The notes beneath the pieces are model-generated. The model saw only the letters and a list, made by a program, of their open reading frames with translations, searched no databases and was not told the DNA's origin. This document shows positions 18,171 through 26,436 of a stretch of 64,000 nt of DNA, one piece after another. The stretch's first letter is position 1. Each line of letters starts with the position of its first letter. The translations under genes were made by a program, and so were the position numbers. This stretch comes from an uncultured Alphaproteobacteria bacterium (lineage in GTDB: Bacteria; Pseudomonadota; Alphaproteobacteria; Micropepsales; Micropepsaceae), in assembly GCA_902826695.1 (NCBI GenBank), contig CADEFU010000010.1:118349-182348 (forward strand). The letters are read 5' to 3'.

Positions 18171-19132
18171 TAGGCGACGCAGGCGCTGAAGCCGCGCTCA
18201 AGCTCGGCTTCGTCGAGGTTGCGGCCGATAAAGACGATGCGGCTGAAACGCTTCTCGCCGTCTTTCCATTGCTTGCCGAAGGCCCCGTCCATGACCATGT
18301 GCACGGCTTGGAAGACCAGACGCTCGTCCTTGTCCTTGATGTCGAGGATGCCTTTGGCGCGCAGCAGATCTTGGCCGCGCTCGGCAAGCAACGTCTGTAG
18401 CCACTTGGTAATCTTGTCGCCGTCGAGCGGCTTCTTCGTCGAAAGCGACACGCTTGCGATATCGCTCGAATGTTCGTGGTCGTCGTGATCGGGGTTCAGC
18501 AGCTCAGGCTCAAGGTCGAGCAGGCGCTGCAGATCGAAGGCACCCCGGCCCAACACCTTGTCGAGCGCGATGGCGCAGCGCTCGGTGCGGTGGATGGGCG
18601 CGAGCGGGTTCAGCTCTCGAATCTTGCGCTCAACGCGTTTCAGATCGTCTTCCGAGACGAGGTCGGTTTTGTTCAGGATGATCTGGTCGGCGAAGGCGAT
18701 TTGCTCGGCGGCTTCGTGCGTGTCTTTCAGGCGATCGAGGACGTGCTTGGCGTCGACCACGGTCGTGATCGAGTCGAGCTTTGTGCGCTCCTTCACGTCG
18801 TCATCGACGAAGAACGTCTGCACGACCGGCGACGGATCGGCAAGGCCCGTGGTTTCGACCAGGATTGCGTCGAACTTGTCCTTGCGCTTCATCAGGCCGC
18901 CCAAGATGCGGATAAGGTCACCGCGCACTGTGCAGCAGATGCAGCCATTGTTCATCTCGAACACTTCTTCGTCCGTGTCGACGACGAGGTCGTTGTCGAT
19001 ACCGATTTCGCCGAACTCGTTGACGATGACGGCGTATTTCTTGCCGTGCTGTTCGGTGAGGATGCGGTTCAACAGCGTGGTCTTACCCGCGCCGAGATAG
19101 CCGGTCAGCACGGTGACGGGGACTTGGGACAT
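18170..19132 (-). CDS. CobW/COG0523 family GTPase, probable zinc metallochaperone
   Basis: A 320-aa GTPase with Walker A GYLGAGKTTLLNRIL at the N-terminus, the metal-binding NGCICCTVRGDLIR (CxCC) at about residue 63, a DPSPV switch region, the base-recognition NKTD, and a His/Asp/Glu-rich loop (DHDDHEHSS). COG0523 proteins hand zinc to client enzymes under zinc limitation. Its place behind znuA (22-bp gap) and before the WD40 gene supports zinc rather than cobalt or nitrile hydratase iron. Confidence 0.9.
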   Translation of the reverse strand: MSQVPVTVLTGYLGAGKTTLLNRILTEQHGKKYAVIVNEFGEIGIDNDLVVDTDEEVFEMNNGCICCTVRGDLIRILGGLMKRKDKFDAILVETTGLADPSPVVQTFFVDDDVKERTKLDSITTVVDAKHVLDRLKDTHEAAEQIAFADQIILNKTDLVSEDDLKRVERKIRELNPLAPIHRTERCAIALDKVLGRGAFDLQRLLDLEPELLNPDHDDHEHSSDIASVSLSTKKPLDGDKITKWLQTLLAERGQDLLRAKGILDIKDKDERLVFQAVHMVMDGAFGKQWKDGEKRFSRIVFIGRNLDEAELERGFSACVA

Positions 19133-19154
19133 CAGGGGCTCCGTAAGAAGGCGC

Positions 19155-20048
19155 TCACAAACCGCGCGCCATCGCCGCAGTCAAGAGCGCCACGTTGTGG
19201 CGCATCAGGGCGATGTAGGTGGGCGCCGGGCCGTCCTTTGTCGAGAGGGCGTCGGCATACAGCGTGCCCGCCAGTTCGACCCCGGTTTCGCGGGCAACTT
19301 GCCGCATCAGGCGCGGGTCGGCGGCGTTTTCGAGGAACAGCGCTTTGATCTTCGCGTCACGGACGCCGACGATCAAAGCGGCGAGCGACTTGGCGGAGGC
19401 CTGTGCCTCGGTCGAGGTTCCAAGGGGGCTCGAGAACTCCACGTCGTAGGCGCGCTCGAAGTACGCGAAGGAGCCGTGGGTGGTGACGGCCTTGCGGCGT
19501 GCGGGCGCGAAGGTCAGGAGCGCGCGGCGGATGCCGGTGTTGAGCGCTTGCAGTTCTTGCCGGTAGGCGGCGGCATTCGCGGCGTAGGCGGCGGCGTTCG
19601 CCGGATCGGCCGACGCGAACGCGCGCTCGATGTTGGCGACATAGATAAGGGCGTTGCGGACGTCTTGCCAGGCATGCGGATCCGCGTGGTCGTCGTGATC
19701 GTGGCCATGGTGACCTGACACGGGTTGCACGCCCTGCGAAGCGACGACGACCCGCGCTTTCGATTGCGATGCGCGAGCGAGACGGTGCGCCCAATCGTCG
19801 AACGCCAAGCCATTGACCAGAAGAACTTGCGTTTTCGCAACGATTCGCGCGTCGGCGGCGCTGGGTTCGAACGCGTGGGAATCAGCGTCGGGACCAACCA
19901 AGGTCGTGAGATCGATCGCGTCGCCGCCGACGCGGCCCGCGATATCGCTCAAGATCGAGAATGTGGCGACGACTTTTAGTTTCTCGGCCGCCGCGGGAAG
20001 TGCGCTCAGCAGGGCTGCCATCACGGCCGCGATGAGGCGCGCGGTCAT
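19155..20048 (-). CDS. znuA: Zinc ABC transporter substrate-binding protein ZnuA
   Basis: A 297-aa periplasmic protein with a Sec signal peptide (ALLSALPAAAEK, cleaved near residue 22). It belongs to cluster A-I metal-binding proteins: KVVATFSILSDIAGRVGGD, the His ligand in DSHAFEPS, a His-rich flexible loop (SGHHGHDHDDHADPHAW) typical of zinc, a second His in KAVTTHGSFAYF and Asp in the FLENAADPR region. The true ATG at 20048 overlaps the znuB stop by 4 bp; a longer open frame upstream is inside znuB and is not used. Confidence 0.95.
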   Translation of the reverse strand: MTARLIAAVMAALLSALPAAAEKLKVVATFSILSDIAGRVGGDAIDLTTLVGPDADSHAFEPSAADARIVAKTQVLLVNGLAFDDWAHRLARASQSKARVVVASQGVQPVSGHHGHDHDDHADPHAWQDVRNALIYVANIERAFASADPANAAAYAANAAAYRQELQALNTGIRRALLTFAPARRKAVTTHGSFAYFERAYDVEFSSPLGTSTEAQASAKSLAALIVGVRDAKIKALFLENAADPRLMRQVARETGVELAGTLYADALSTKDGPAPTYIALMRHNVALLTAAMARGL

Positions 20049-20929
20049 CGCTTCGCCTCGTGCGGTTCGTGGAAGTGCGGGCGGCGGAGCCAGCGGGCGA
20101 GCAGACCGGAGCGGGAGCCCGCGACGATCGAAACGATATAGGCGGTTGCGGCCGTGAGGACGATCGCAGGACCCGAGGCGATTTCGAAATGGTACGAGGC
20201 GAGCAAGCCGAAGATGCTTGAGACAATACCGATTGCGGTCGCGATGAGGGCGATATGGGAGACGTCCTCGGACCAAAAGCGTGCGGCGAGGGCGGGAAGC
20301 ATCATGAGGCCGACGGCCATAAGCGTTCCAAGCGCTTGGAATGCGGCGACCAGGTTGAGCACGACGAGGCCTAGGAAGATCGCATGGGCCCAGCCGCCGT
20401 GCGCGCCGACCGTGCGCGCGAAGATCGGATCGAAGCACTCGAGGACGAGTGGCCGGTAGATCAGGCTCATCGCGAGCGTGCTGATGCTGGCCACAGCTAC
20501 GACGAAGTAGAGGCCGGCGTCGTCCACGGCGAGGATCGAACCGAACAAGATGTGCAGCAGATCAATGGGCGAGCCGCGGAGGGAGACGAGCATGACGCCG
20601 AGCGCAAGGCTGGTCAGATAGAAGCCTGCGAGGGTCGCGTCTTCTTTCATACCGGTGGCGCGGGCGGTTAGGCCTGCGAGCAGGGCCACAAGGAGACCTG
20701 CGGATACGCCGCCGATCGTCATTGCGCCAAGCGAAAGTCCTGAGACCATGAACCCGACGGCGACACCAGGCAGGACGGCGTGGCCGATCGCGTCACCCAT
20801 GAGGCTCATGCGGCGAAGGACAAGGAAGACGCCGAGCGGACCTGCGCCGACGGCAAGCGCCAGGCACGCGACGAGCGCGCGGCGCATGAATTCGAAATCG
20901 GCGAAGGGAGCAATCAGGAGGTCGTACAT
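20045..20929 (-). CDS. znuB: Zinc ABC transporter permease ZnuB
   Basis: A 294-aa inner-membrane permease of the ABC-3 family with about eight TM helices. MYDLLIAPFADFEFMRRALVAC is the usual N-terminus; MSLMGDAIGHAVLPGVAVGF and the coupling region near LAARFWSEDVSHIA are typical. A longer start at 20947 would overlap znuC by 14 bp. The C-terminus ends HFHEPHEAKR, with extra His facing the cytosol. Coupled with znuA by a 4-bp overlap. Confidence 0.95.
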   Translation of the reverse strand: MYDLLIAPFADFEFMRRALVACLALAVGAGPLGVFLVLRRMSLMGDAIGHAVLPGVAVGFMVSGLSLGAMTIGGVSAGLLVALLAGLTARATGMKEDATLAGFYLTSLALGVMLVSLRGSPIDLLHILFGSILAVDDAGLYFVVAVASISTLAMSLIYRPLVLECFDPIFARTVGAHGGWAHAIFLGLVVLNLVAAFQALGTLMAVGLMMLPALAARFWSEDVSHIALIATAIGIVSSIFGLLASYHFEIASGPAIVLTAATAYIVSIVAGSRSGLLARWLRRPHFHEPHEAKR

Positions 20930-20933
20930 CGGC

Positions 20934-21680
20934 TCAAACCCCGGCATGGTCGTGCGAGCACGGATCGTGGGCCCAGCGGTCGGTCATCGCGCGGGCACGT
21001 TCAGCGTTTTCGGCGGAGAGCACCTCGTCGGTTTTGCCCCAGCCGACAACTTCGCGCGCAAGCAATAACAGGTGCGGGAAGTTTGCACGGACGAACGCCA
21101 TGTCGTGCAGAACCGCAACTACGGTGCGGCCTTCCTGGTGCCACGCCTTGACGAGCGCCATCAGGTCGGCGGTCGTGCGTTCGTCCACGGCAGCGAACGG
21201 TTCGTCGAGCAGGATCACGGGCGCGTCTTGCACGATGACGCGCGCGAACATTGCGCGGTGCCATTGGCCGATGGACAGGGCCGCGATCGGTGTGTGAGCG
21301 TAGCCCGAGAGGCCGACCTTCGCGATCGCGTCAGCCGTGCGCTTGCGTTCGGCCTTGCCGATGGTGCCGAACGTGCCGGTGCGGGGCCAGGCGCCCATGA
21401 GCACCGTTTGCTCTACTGAGATGGGGAAGCTGCGGTCGATCTCGGGGAGTTGGGGGAGATAGGCAATTTGACGGGGCGTGAGGCCGCCGAGGTCGATTCG
21501 GCCATCGGTGACGTGGATGAGGCCCATGATCGCCTTCAGGAGCGTGCTCTTGCCGGCGCCGTTCGGGCCTGCGACAGCCGTGAGTGAGCCCGCTTCGAAT
21601 GTACCGCTGACGTGATGCACCGCGGGCACGCGCCGGTAGGTCGCGATGACGTCGGTGAAGCTGATCGCGGCGCCCTTCAT
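20934..21680 (-). CDS. znuC: Zinc ABC transporter ATP-binding protein ZnuC
   Basis: A 248-aa ABC ATPase: Walker A GPNGAGKSTLLKAI, the Q-loop at AYLPQLPEI, signature LSIGQWHRAMFARVI (LSxGQ form), Walker B VILLDEPFAAVD and H-loop VAVLHDMAF. The C-terminal DPCSHDHAGV carries His/Cys as often in ZnuC. The frame is open to 21884 but only the part from ATG 21680 looks like the family; that ATG overlaps the stop of the 32-aa ORF (ATGA), so it is probably translated by coupling. Confidence 0.95.
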   Translation of the reverse strand: MKGAAISFTDVIATYRRVPAVHHVSGTFEAGSLTAVAGPNGAGKSTLLKAIMGLIHVTDGRIDLGGLTPRQIAYLPQLPEIDRSFPISVEQTVLMGAWPRTGTFGTIGKAERKRTADAIAKVGLSGYAHTPIAALSIGQWHRAMFARVIVQDAPVILLDEPFAAVDERTTADLMALVKAWHQEGRTVVAVLHDMAFVRANFPHLLLLAREVVGWGKTDEVLSAENAERARAMTDRWAHDPCSHDHAGV

Positions 21681-21775
21681 CCGATCGCCCAGGCGACGGC
21701 AAGCCAAAGCAGCACGATCGCACAGGCGGCAAGGCCTGCGCGTTGGAGAGCGCCTATGGTCAGAAGATCGATCAT
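21677..21775 (-). CDS. 32-aa single-TM small protein upstream of znuC
   Basis: An ATG at 21775 opens a 32-residue frame consisting of a short polar start (MIDLLTIGALQRAG) and one hydrophobic helix with Trp (ACAIVLLWLAVAWAIG). Its stop overlaps the znuC start by 4 bp. That overlap, the strong TM character and the place at the head of the zinc operon argue for a real gene, perhaps a subunit or stabiliser of the ZnuBC complex. No clear ribosome site precedes it. Family not recognised. Confidence 0.5.
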   Translation of the reverse strand: MIDLLTIGALQRAGLAACAIVLLWLAVAWAIG

Positions 21776-21894
21776 TTGTGGGCTGTTGATTCGGGAATGT
21801 GCGCGCGCTGTCAATGCGGGGCGCACCCTTTGCCACAGGCGCCCCTTCGCTGATAACTTTGAAACAGGCCGATTCCGGCCACAAGTGAGTGATG

Positions 21895-22227
21895 ATGAGT
21901 GAGCATCCATTGGACCGGCTTCATGCCCAGGTCCTGGCGCGCAAGGACGTCGATCCCGCGAAGTCGTATACGGCGAAACTCTTGAACGAGGGCACGCCGA
22001 AGTGCGCGAAGAAGGTCGGCGAGGAGGCGGTCGAGGTGGCCGTGGCGGCGCTGTCGGGGACGCCTAAGGAGCGCATCGCCGAGTCAGCGGACCTGCTCTA
22101 TCACCTATGCGTGCTGTGGGTGTCGAGCGGGGTCAACCCCGCCGATGTGTATGCCGAGCTGGCCGCGCGCGAGGGGCGGTCGGGGCTCGACGACAAGGCG
22201 GCGCGCAAGGGGATTGTGAAGGGCTAA
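21895..22227 (+). CDS. hisE: Phosphoribosyl-ATP pyrophosphatase HisE
   Basis: A 110-aa MazG-fold enzyme hydrolysing phosphoribosyl-ATP to phosphoribosyl-AMP, step two of histidine synthesis. SYTAKLLNEGTPKCAKKVGEEAVEVAVAAL and ESADLLYHLCVLWVSSGV hold the acidic metal ligands (EE..E and D). Three start codons lie in a row (GTG 21889, ATG 21892, ATG 21895); the last gives the usual N-terminus. It stands divergent to the zinc operon and its 3' end overlaps the kinase gene by 4 bp, convergently. Confidence 0.95.
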   Translation: MSEHPLDRLHAQVLARKDVDPAKSYTAKLLNEGTPKCAKKVGEEAVEVAVAALSGTPKERIAESADLLYHLCVLWVSSGVNPADVYAELAAREGRSGLDDKAARKGIVKG

Positions 22228-23219
22228 ATCAGCCCAGCTTTCGCGGCGAGGGATTTGAGCGAAACGTGCGGTCTTGGGCCGACGTGGGAGATGACTTCGG
22301 CGGCGGCGATGCCGCCGAGGCGGCCGCAGGTCGCAAGCGGGAGGCCGCGGGCATGGCCGAAGAGGAAACCAGCTGCGTATTGGTCGCCGGCCCCTGTGGT
22401 GTCTTCCACACGATCGACCGGTTCAGCGTCAAGGATATGCACGTGGCGAGCGTCGAGGACGACGGCGCCATGAGCGGAGCGGGTGATCGCGGCGGTGCGG
22501 CCGAGTTTGCGGATCGCCTGGAAGGCGTCGTCGAAGGATTCGGTTTCGTAGAGCGCTTTCGCTTCGGCTTCGTTGGCGAACAGGATGTCGACGTCGCCCT
22601 CGAGTAGCGCTTTGAATTCATCGCGCCAGCGGCCGACGCAGAACGGGTCGGAGAGCGTGAAGGCGACCTTGCGGCCGGCGGCCTTTGCGTGCGCGATGGC
22701 GGTGCGAATTGCAGCCTTCGCACCGTCGGTATCCCAGAGGTAGCCTTCGACATAGAGAACTTTGGCGGCGGCGATTTTTGCAGCCGTCATATCGGCGGCC
22801 GTGAGTGCTGCGGCGCAGCCCAGATAGGTGTTCATGCTGCGCTGGCCGTCGGGCGTGATCAGGATGTGGCTGGAGGCGGTGGCGACATTGCCTTTCGCCG
22901 GTGCCGTATCGAAGCCAACCCCCGCTTTGTGGATATCTTCGCCGAACGCTTGGCCTAGGCGGTCGTCGTTGACCTTGCCGATGAAGGCGGCTTTGCCGCC
23001 GAGCGATGCGATGCCGACCATCGTGTTGGCGCAAGAACCGCCCGAGGCCTCGATAGGGTTCTTCATGGTGCGGCCCAACGTCTCGGCACGGAAACCGTCG
23101 ACCAGGGTCATCGTGCCCTTGGCGATACCGTGTTCGGTCAGGAACGCGTCGGTGGTTTGAGCCAAAACGTCCACGATGGCGTGGCCAATGCCCAATACGT
23201 CGTACTTCGCGTCCTGCAT
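22224..23219 (-). CDS. PfkB-family sugar kinase, probable adenosine kinase
   Basis: A 331-aa ribokinase-fold enzyme. The N-terminal YDVLGIGHAIVDVLAQ, the glycine motif ASGGSCANTMVGIASLGG and the C-terminal PfkB signature DTTGAGDQYAAGFLFG with the catalytic Asp are present. Among PfkB enzymes this alphaproteobacterial type is usually annotated adenosine kinase; substrate cannot be proven from sequence. ATG at 23219; single gene, convergent with hisE. Confidence 0.88.
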   Translation of the reverse strand: MQDAKYDVLGIGHAIVDVLAQTTDAFLTEHGIAKGTMTLVDGFRAETLGRTMKNPIEASGGSCANTMVGIASLGGKAAFIGKVNDDRLGQAFGEDIHKAGVGFDTAPAKGNVATASSHILITPDGQRSMNTYLGCAAALTAADMTAAKIAAAKVLYVEGYLWDTDGAKAAIRTAIAHAKAAGRKVAFTLSDPFCVGRWRDEFKALLEGDVDILFANEAEAKALYETESFDDAFQAIRKLGRTAAITRSAHGAVVLDARHVHILDAEPVDRVEDTTGAGDQYAAGFLFGHARGLPLATCGRLGGIAAAEVISHVGPRPHVSLKSLAAKAGLI

Positions 23220-23297
23220 CGATGTTTCCTTTGCCCTTGAGCGCGGCGCAGTATAGGCAGTGGCCGCGCTTCGACAATTGTTGGATTCGCCGAATTC

Positions 23298-23963
23298 ATG
23301 CTCTCAAGTGCCGCAGCCGCGCTTCGCCAAATGTTCGACCGCAAGTTTCGTGGGGTGTTTTGGCTCGGCGTTGCGGGAACGGTGCTGCTGTTCCTGATCC
23401 TGTTGTTCGTGCTGCAGTGGGCGGTGCTCTATGTCCCCGACTTCGGCTTCAGTTGGATGCGGGACGCGATCACCATCGGATCCACGTTCTTGCTGTCGAT
23501 CGCGTTCGTCTTTATGGGTGCGCCTGTCGCGCAGATGTTCGCCAGCATCTTCATCGATCGCGTCGCGGATGCGGTGGAGGAAAAGCACTACCCCGACTCC
23601 AGGATCGGCGGCGGGGCGACGTTTCGCGAGCTGCTCTTTGCGGGCTTGGTGTTTGCGGGGTTGAGCTTCGTGCTCAACCTGCTCGCGTTCCCGTTGCAGA
23701 TCGCTTCGCTGGGCGTCGGCACGGTGGTCGTGTTCTTCATCAACGGATATTTGACCGGACGCTCTTTCTTCGAACTGGCGGCGCTTAGACATATGGCGGC
23801 GCGCGACGCGCGCGCGCTTCGGCGGCAGCATCGCGTCAGGTTGTTCCTGGGCGGCGCCTTGATATCGTTGCTGGCGATGATCCCGATCTTGAATTTCTTT
23901 GTGCCGCTGTTCGGCGCGGCCATGATGACGCACGAATACAACAAACTGGTCAGGAGTTCGTGA
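23298..23963 (+). CDS. EI24/CysZ-like integral membrane protein
   Basis: A 221-aa protein with about four to five TM helices (FWLGVAGTVLLFLILLFVLQ, ITIGSTFLLSIAFVFMG, LLFAGLVFAGLSFVLNLLAF, FLGGALISLLAMIPILNFFV) and the re-entrant MAPI-like FMGAPVAQMFASIF seen in the EI24 / DUF540 family. E. coli CysZ of this family imports sulfate, but distant members have unknown substrates and no sulfur genes lie nearby. Its stop codon overlaps the start of the lipoprotein gene. Confidence 0.8.
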   Translation: MLSSAAAALRQMFDRKFRGVFWLGVAGTVLLFLILLFVLQWAVLYVPDFGFSWMRDAITIGSTFLLSIAFVFMGAPVAQMFASIFIDRVADAVEEKHYPDSRIGGGATFRELLFAGLVFAGLSFVLNLLAFPLQIASLGVGTVVVFFINGYLTGRSFFELAALRHMAARDARALRRQHRVRLFLGGALISLLAMIPILNFFVPLFGAAMMTHEYNKLVRSS

Positions 23964-24379
23964 TGCGTAGGTTTGCCCTTGGCCTTGCGGCGTTGTCGCT
24001 GAGTGCGTGTCAAACGGTGAGCGACATGACGGGCGGGTCGAGTGCACCTGCCGACGAACCTGCGGTCACAGCGCCAGCCGTGACGCAACCGTCCGCGGCG
24101 CCCTCCAGCGCGGCACCCTCCGGAGGCTTGATCGGCATGACGGCAGACGCGTTGCGTGCGGCGTGGGGCGAGCCCTCGCTGAAGCGCAATGAGACGGGCA
24201 CAGAGTTTTGGCAGTACGGCGGCCGCGGGACGTGCACGTTGCTTGTTTATTTCTATGCGAATGCGTCGAGTGTGATGACAGTCACACATGCGGAGGCACT
24301 GCCCGGCGGCACCGACGAAGCGGCGATTGCTTCCTGCGCGAAGGCGGCGGGTAAGCCGCCGGTTAAGCCGATCAGCTAA
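23963..24379 (+). CDS. Small lipoprotein, unknown function
   Basis: A 138-aa lipoprotein with signal LGLAALSLSAC (lipobox LSAC), a Pro/Ala/Ser linker (residues ~30-60) and a small C-terminal domain (GLIGMTADALRAAWGEPSLKRNETGTEFWQYGG, then CTLLVYFYA). The G.T...L...WG.P......G...W.Y motif resembles the BamE/OmlA-like fold of outer-membrane lipoproteins; that is a pattern-level inference. ATG 23963 overlaps the EI24 stop by 1 bp. Confidence 0.75.
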   Translation: MRRFALGLAALSLSACQTVSDMTGGSSAPADEPAVTAPAVTQPSAAPSSAAPSGGLIGMTADALRAAWGEPSLKRNETGTEFWQYGGRGTCTLLVYFYANASSVMTVTHAEALPGGTDEAAIASCAKAAGKPPVKPIS

Positions 24380-24918
24380 AGCGGATTGTCGAACGGGGCG
24401 AAGTCGTTCCTGCCTTCCACCTCGCGGTGGTGCTTCAACGCCCAGTGCACACTTGGGAAGGCAAGCTCGGCCCAGGGAATCTCCTCCCACGCGAACAGTT
24501 TCGTTTCCAGGCTTTCCGTGCCGGGCGCGAAGTCGGGCGACGCCAGGTTCGCCTTGAAAATCAACTGCACCTGCGAGATTCGCGACACCGAGTACACGGC
24601 CAACAATCGCTGGATTTCAATGCGCGCGGTTGCTTCTTCCCAGGCTTCACGCATCGCGCCTTCGGCCGGGGTCTCGCGTTCCTCCATGTACCCTGCCGGA
24701 ATTGTCCAAAATCCGCGCCTCGGCTCGATGGCGCGGCGGCACAAGAGAATTCGTCCGTGCCAGGAGCAAACGGAACCCACAACTATTTTTGGATTCACGT
24801 AGTGCACATGGCCGCACTTTACGCAGACGTCACGTTCCAAGTTGTCGCCTTCGGGAACGCGGCGAACGAGTTCGCAGCACATGCGTGACGCGGGAGGAGA
24901 AGCAGAAGTTTCGCGCAT
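24376..24918 (-). CDS. Nudix hydrolase with N-terminal zinc-ribbon-like Cys pairs
   Basis: A 180-aa Nudix enzyme. Two Cys pairs near the N-terminus (RMCCELV and VCVKCGHVHY) look like a small zinc ribbon preceding the fold, as in COG1051 ADP-ribose/NADH pyrophosphatase-like proteins. The Nudix box is complete: G-x5-E-x7-REAWEEATA within GYMEERETPAEGAMREAWEE. Substrate unknown. ATG at 24918 chosen over an in-frame TTG at 24933. Convergent with the lipoprotein gene (4-bp overlap). Confidence 0.9.
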   Translation of the reverse strand: MRETSASPPASRMCCELVRRVPEGDNLERDVCVKCGHVHYVNPKIVVGSVCSWHGRILLCRRAIEPRRGFWTIPAGYMEERETPAEGAMREAWEEATARIEIQRLLAVYSVSRISQVQLIFKANLASPDFAPGTESLETKLFAWEEIPWAELAFPSVHWALKHHREVEGRNDFAPFDNPL

Positions 24919-24970
24919 CAGGTTAGATTCCAAATTTCAGTTGCGGGTGCGCTTCTCGGGCAACTTCCGT

Positions 24971-25003
24971 GCATACGGACGATGTGTTACGCACACGGAC
25001 GAT
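24971..25003. repeat. Direct repeat GCAYACGGACGAT x2, operator candidate for the MarR gene
   Basis: GCATACGGACGAT (24971-24983) and GCACACGGACGAT (24991-25003) are 13-mers with one difference and a period of exactly 20 bp, about two helical turns, 47 bp before the probable MarR start. An inverted CCGT/ACGG pair surrounds the first copy (24967-24978). MarR genes are usually autoregulated from such sites; the link here is inference. Confidence 0.5.
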
Positions 25004-25049
25004 CTATCGAGCTGACTTCGTTCAGCGATTATTCCACCGGACCTCTGAA

Positions 25050-25535
25050 ATGGCAAAGAGCTTCGATCTGGCCACGTCGCCAAGTCATTTGCTTCGGCGC
25101 GCGAACCAGTTCGCGAACGATCTTTATACCGACGAAGACGACGCCGATGGACTGACGCAGCGCCAGCTCGCCGTGCTTCACGCGATCGATCAGAACGATA
25201 CGATGAGCCAGACAGAGCTCGTGCGCGCCACGGGGATTGACCGGTCTACGCTCGCCGACATGATCGTTCGCATGCAGAAGCGCGAACTGATTGCACGCAA
25301 ACGGACGGAAAAGGACCAGCGCGCGAACGCGGTCAGGATCACCTCGGTCGGCAAACGTGCGTTGCGGGCGGCTTTGCCGGTCATGCAGCGCGTTGAGTCC
25401 GCACTTTTGGAAGCGTTGCCGGCACGGTCGCGGGCGGATTTTCTGCGTTGCTTGACGTCGCTGGCGCAGACGCACTCCGACAAGCTTGCCGACGACGAAA
25501 CGAACGGCAAGGCAAAGAAGCGCTCGAAGCGCTAG
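25050..25535 (+). CDS. MarR-family transcriptional regulator
   Basis: A 161-aa winged-helix dimer: LTQRQLAVLHAIDQNDTMSQTELVRATGIDRSTLADMIVRMQKRELIARKR is the MarR DNA-binding domain including recognition helix and wing (RTEKDQRANAVRIT). The C-terminus is lysine-rich (KAKKRSKR). The frame is open from 24969, but the ATG at 25050 (MAKSFDLATS) gives a normal length and leaves the repeat at 24971-25003 as an upstream operator. Targets unknown; stop overlaps ccmD convergently. Confidence 0.88.
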   Translation: MAKSFDLATSPSHLLRRANQFANDLYTDEDDADGLTQRQLAVLHAIDQNDTMSQTELVRATGIDRSTLADMIVRMQKRELIARKRTEKDQRANAVRITSVGKRALRAALPVMQRVESALLEALPARSRADFLRCLTSLAQTHSDKLADDETNGKAKKRSKR

Positions 25536-25690
25536 CGGTTTTCGCTGCGTTCGCTCAGGGCAACCAAGCGCTCGGCGCGGGTCATTGCCCGCCAGCTCAC
25601 CACCGCTAGCGCGATCAGGGCAAGTGCGCTGATACCGTAGGCGGGCCAAACGTAGGCGGCGTAACCGCCCATTGCGAAGTACTCGCTCAT
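25532..25690 (-). CDS. ccmD: Heme exporter protein CcmD
   Basis: A 52-aa single-TM protein (MSEYFAMGGYAAYVWPAYG, then ISALALIALAVV) with a basic cytosolic tail, exactly the CcmD pattern. CcmD helps release holo-CcmE from the CcmABC complex during cytochrome c maturation. Its ATG overlaps the ccmC stop by 4 bp; a longer frame through ccmC is a shadow. Confidence 0.92.
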   Translation of the reverse strand: MSEYFAMGGYAAYVWPAYGISALALIALAVVSWRAMTRAERLVALSERSENR

Positions 25691-26412
25691 GCAGGGATAG
25701 CCTCCAGGCCGAGACGGATTGTGCGCAAGCGGCGCGATGCGATCTCCGCACGCATCCTGACAAAGAGCAGGGCTACATAGAGAAGCGTGTAGGCGAGGCC
25801 CATTGTCAGCAGCGGCGTCAGCATCGAGGCCGGCATCGTCGGGCCGTCGGTGCGGAAGACGGACGCGGTTTGGTGCAGCGTGTTCCACCAATCGACCGAG
25901 AACTTGATGATGGGCAGGTTGATCGCGCCGACGAGTGCCAAGATCCGCGCGGCGCGGGCGGCGCGCGTGGGTTCTTCGATCGCACTCCATAGGACGATGT
26001 AACCGAGGTAGAGGAAGAACAGGATCAGGACGGATGTCAGCCGTGCGTCCCAGACCCACCACGTGCCCCACATCGGCTGGCCCCAGAGCATGCCGGTGAC
26101 GAGCGCGAGCGCGGTGAACACGGCGCCTATGGGGGCGGAGGCTTTGGCCGCGACGTCGGCGAGCGGGTGCTTCCAGATGAAGGCGACCGCGCTTGCCATT
26201 GCCATCGACCCGTAGACGAACATGGCCATCCAGGCGGCCGGCACGTGGACGTACATGATGCGCGCGGCGTCGCCTTGCTGGTAGTCAGGCGGTGCGGCGA
26301 CCAACGCGAGGTAAAGGCCGATGATGAGCGCTGTGGCGGCGGCCCCCCACGTCCAGGGCGTGAGTTTGCGCGCGAAGGTCAGGAAGCGTTGCGGGTTGGC
26401 GTAGGCTTGCAT
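25687..26412 (-). CDS. ccmC: Heme exporter protein CcmC
   Basis: A 241-aa membrane protein with six TM helices and the tryptophan-rich heme-handling motif WGQPMWGTWWVWDARLTS between TM3 and TM4, with conserved flanking His (VHVPAAWM, WWNTLHQ). It loads heme onto CcmE in the periplasm. Sits 24 bp downstream of ccmB in the ccmABCD order. Confidence 0.97.
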   Translation of the reverse strand: MQAYANPQRFLTFARKLTPWTWGAAATALIIGLYLALVAAPPDYQQGDAARIMYVHVPAAWMAMFVYGSMAMASAVAFIWKHPLADVAAKASAPIGAVFTALALVTGMLWGQPMWGTWWVWDARLTSVLILFFLYLGYIVLWSAIEEPTRAARAARILALVGAINLPIIKFSVDWWNTLHQTASVFRTDGPTMPASMLTPLLTMGLAYTLLYVALLFVRMRAEIASRRLRTIRLGLEAIPA

Positions 26413-26436
26413 CTGCTCAATCTAGGTTCTGAGGTG

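Noticed and set aside
21776..21894. Zur operator between the zinc operon and hisE
   Set aside because: No convincing GTTATA/ATAAC-type palindrome could be seen; not annotated although regulation by Zur is likely in general.
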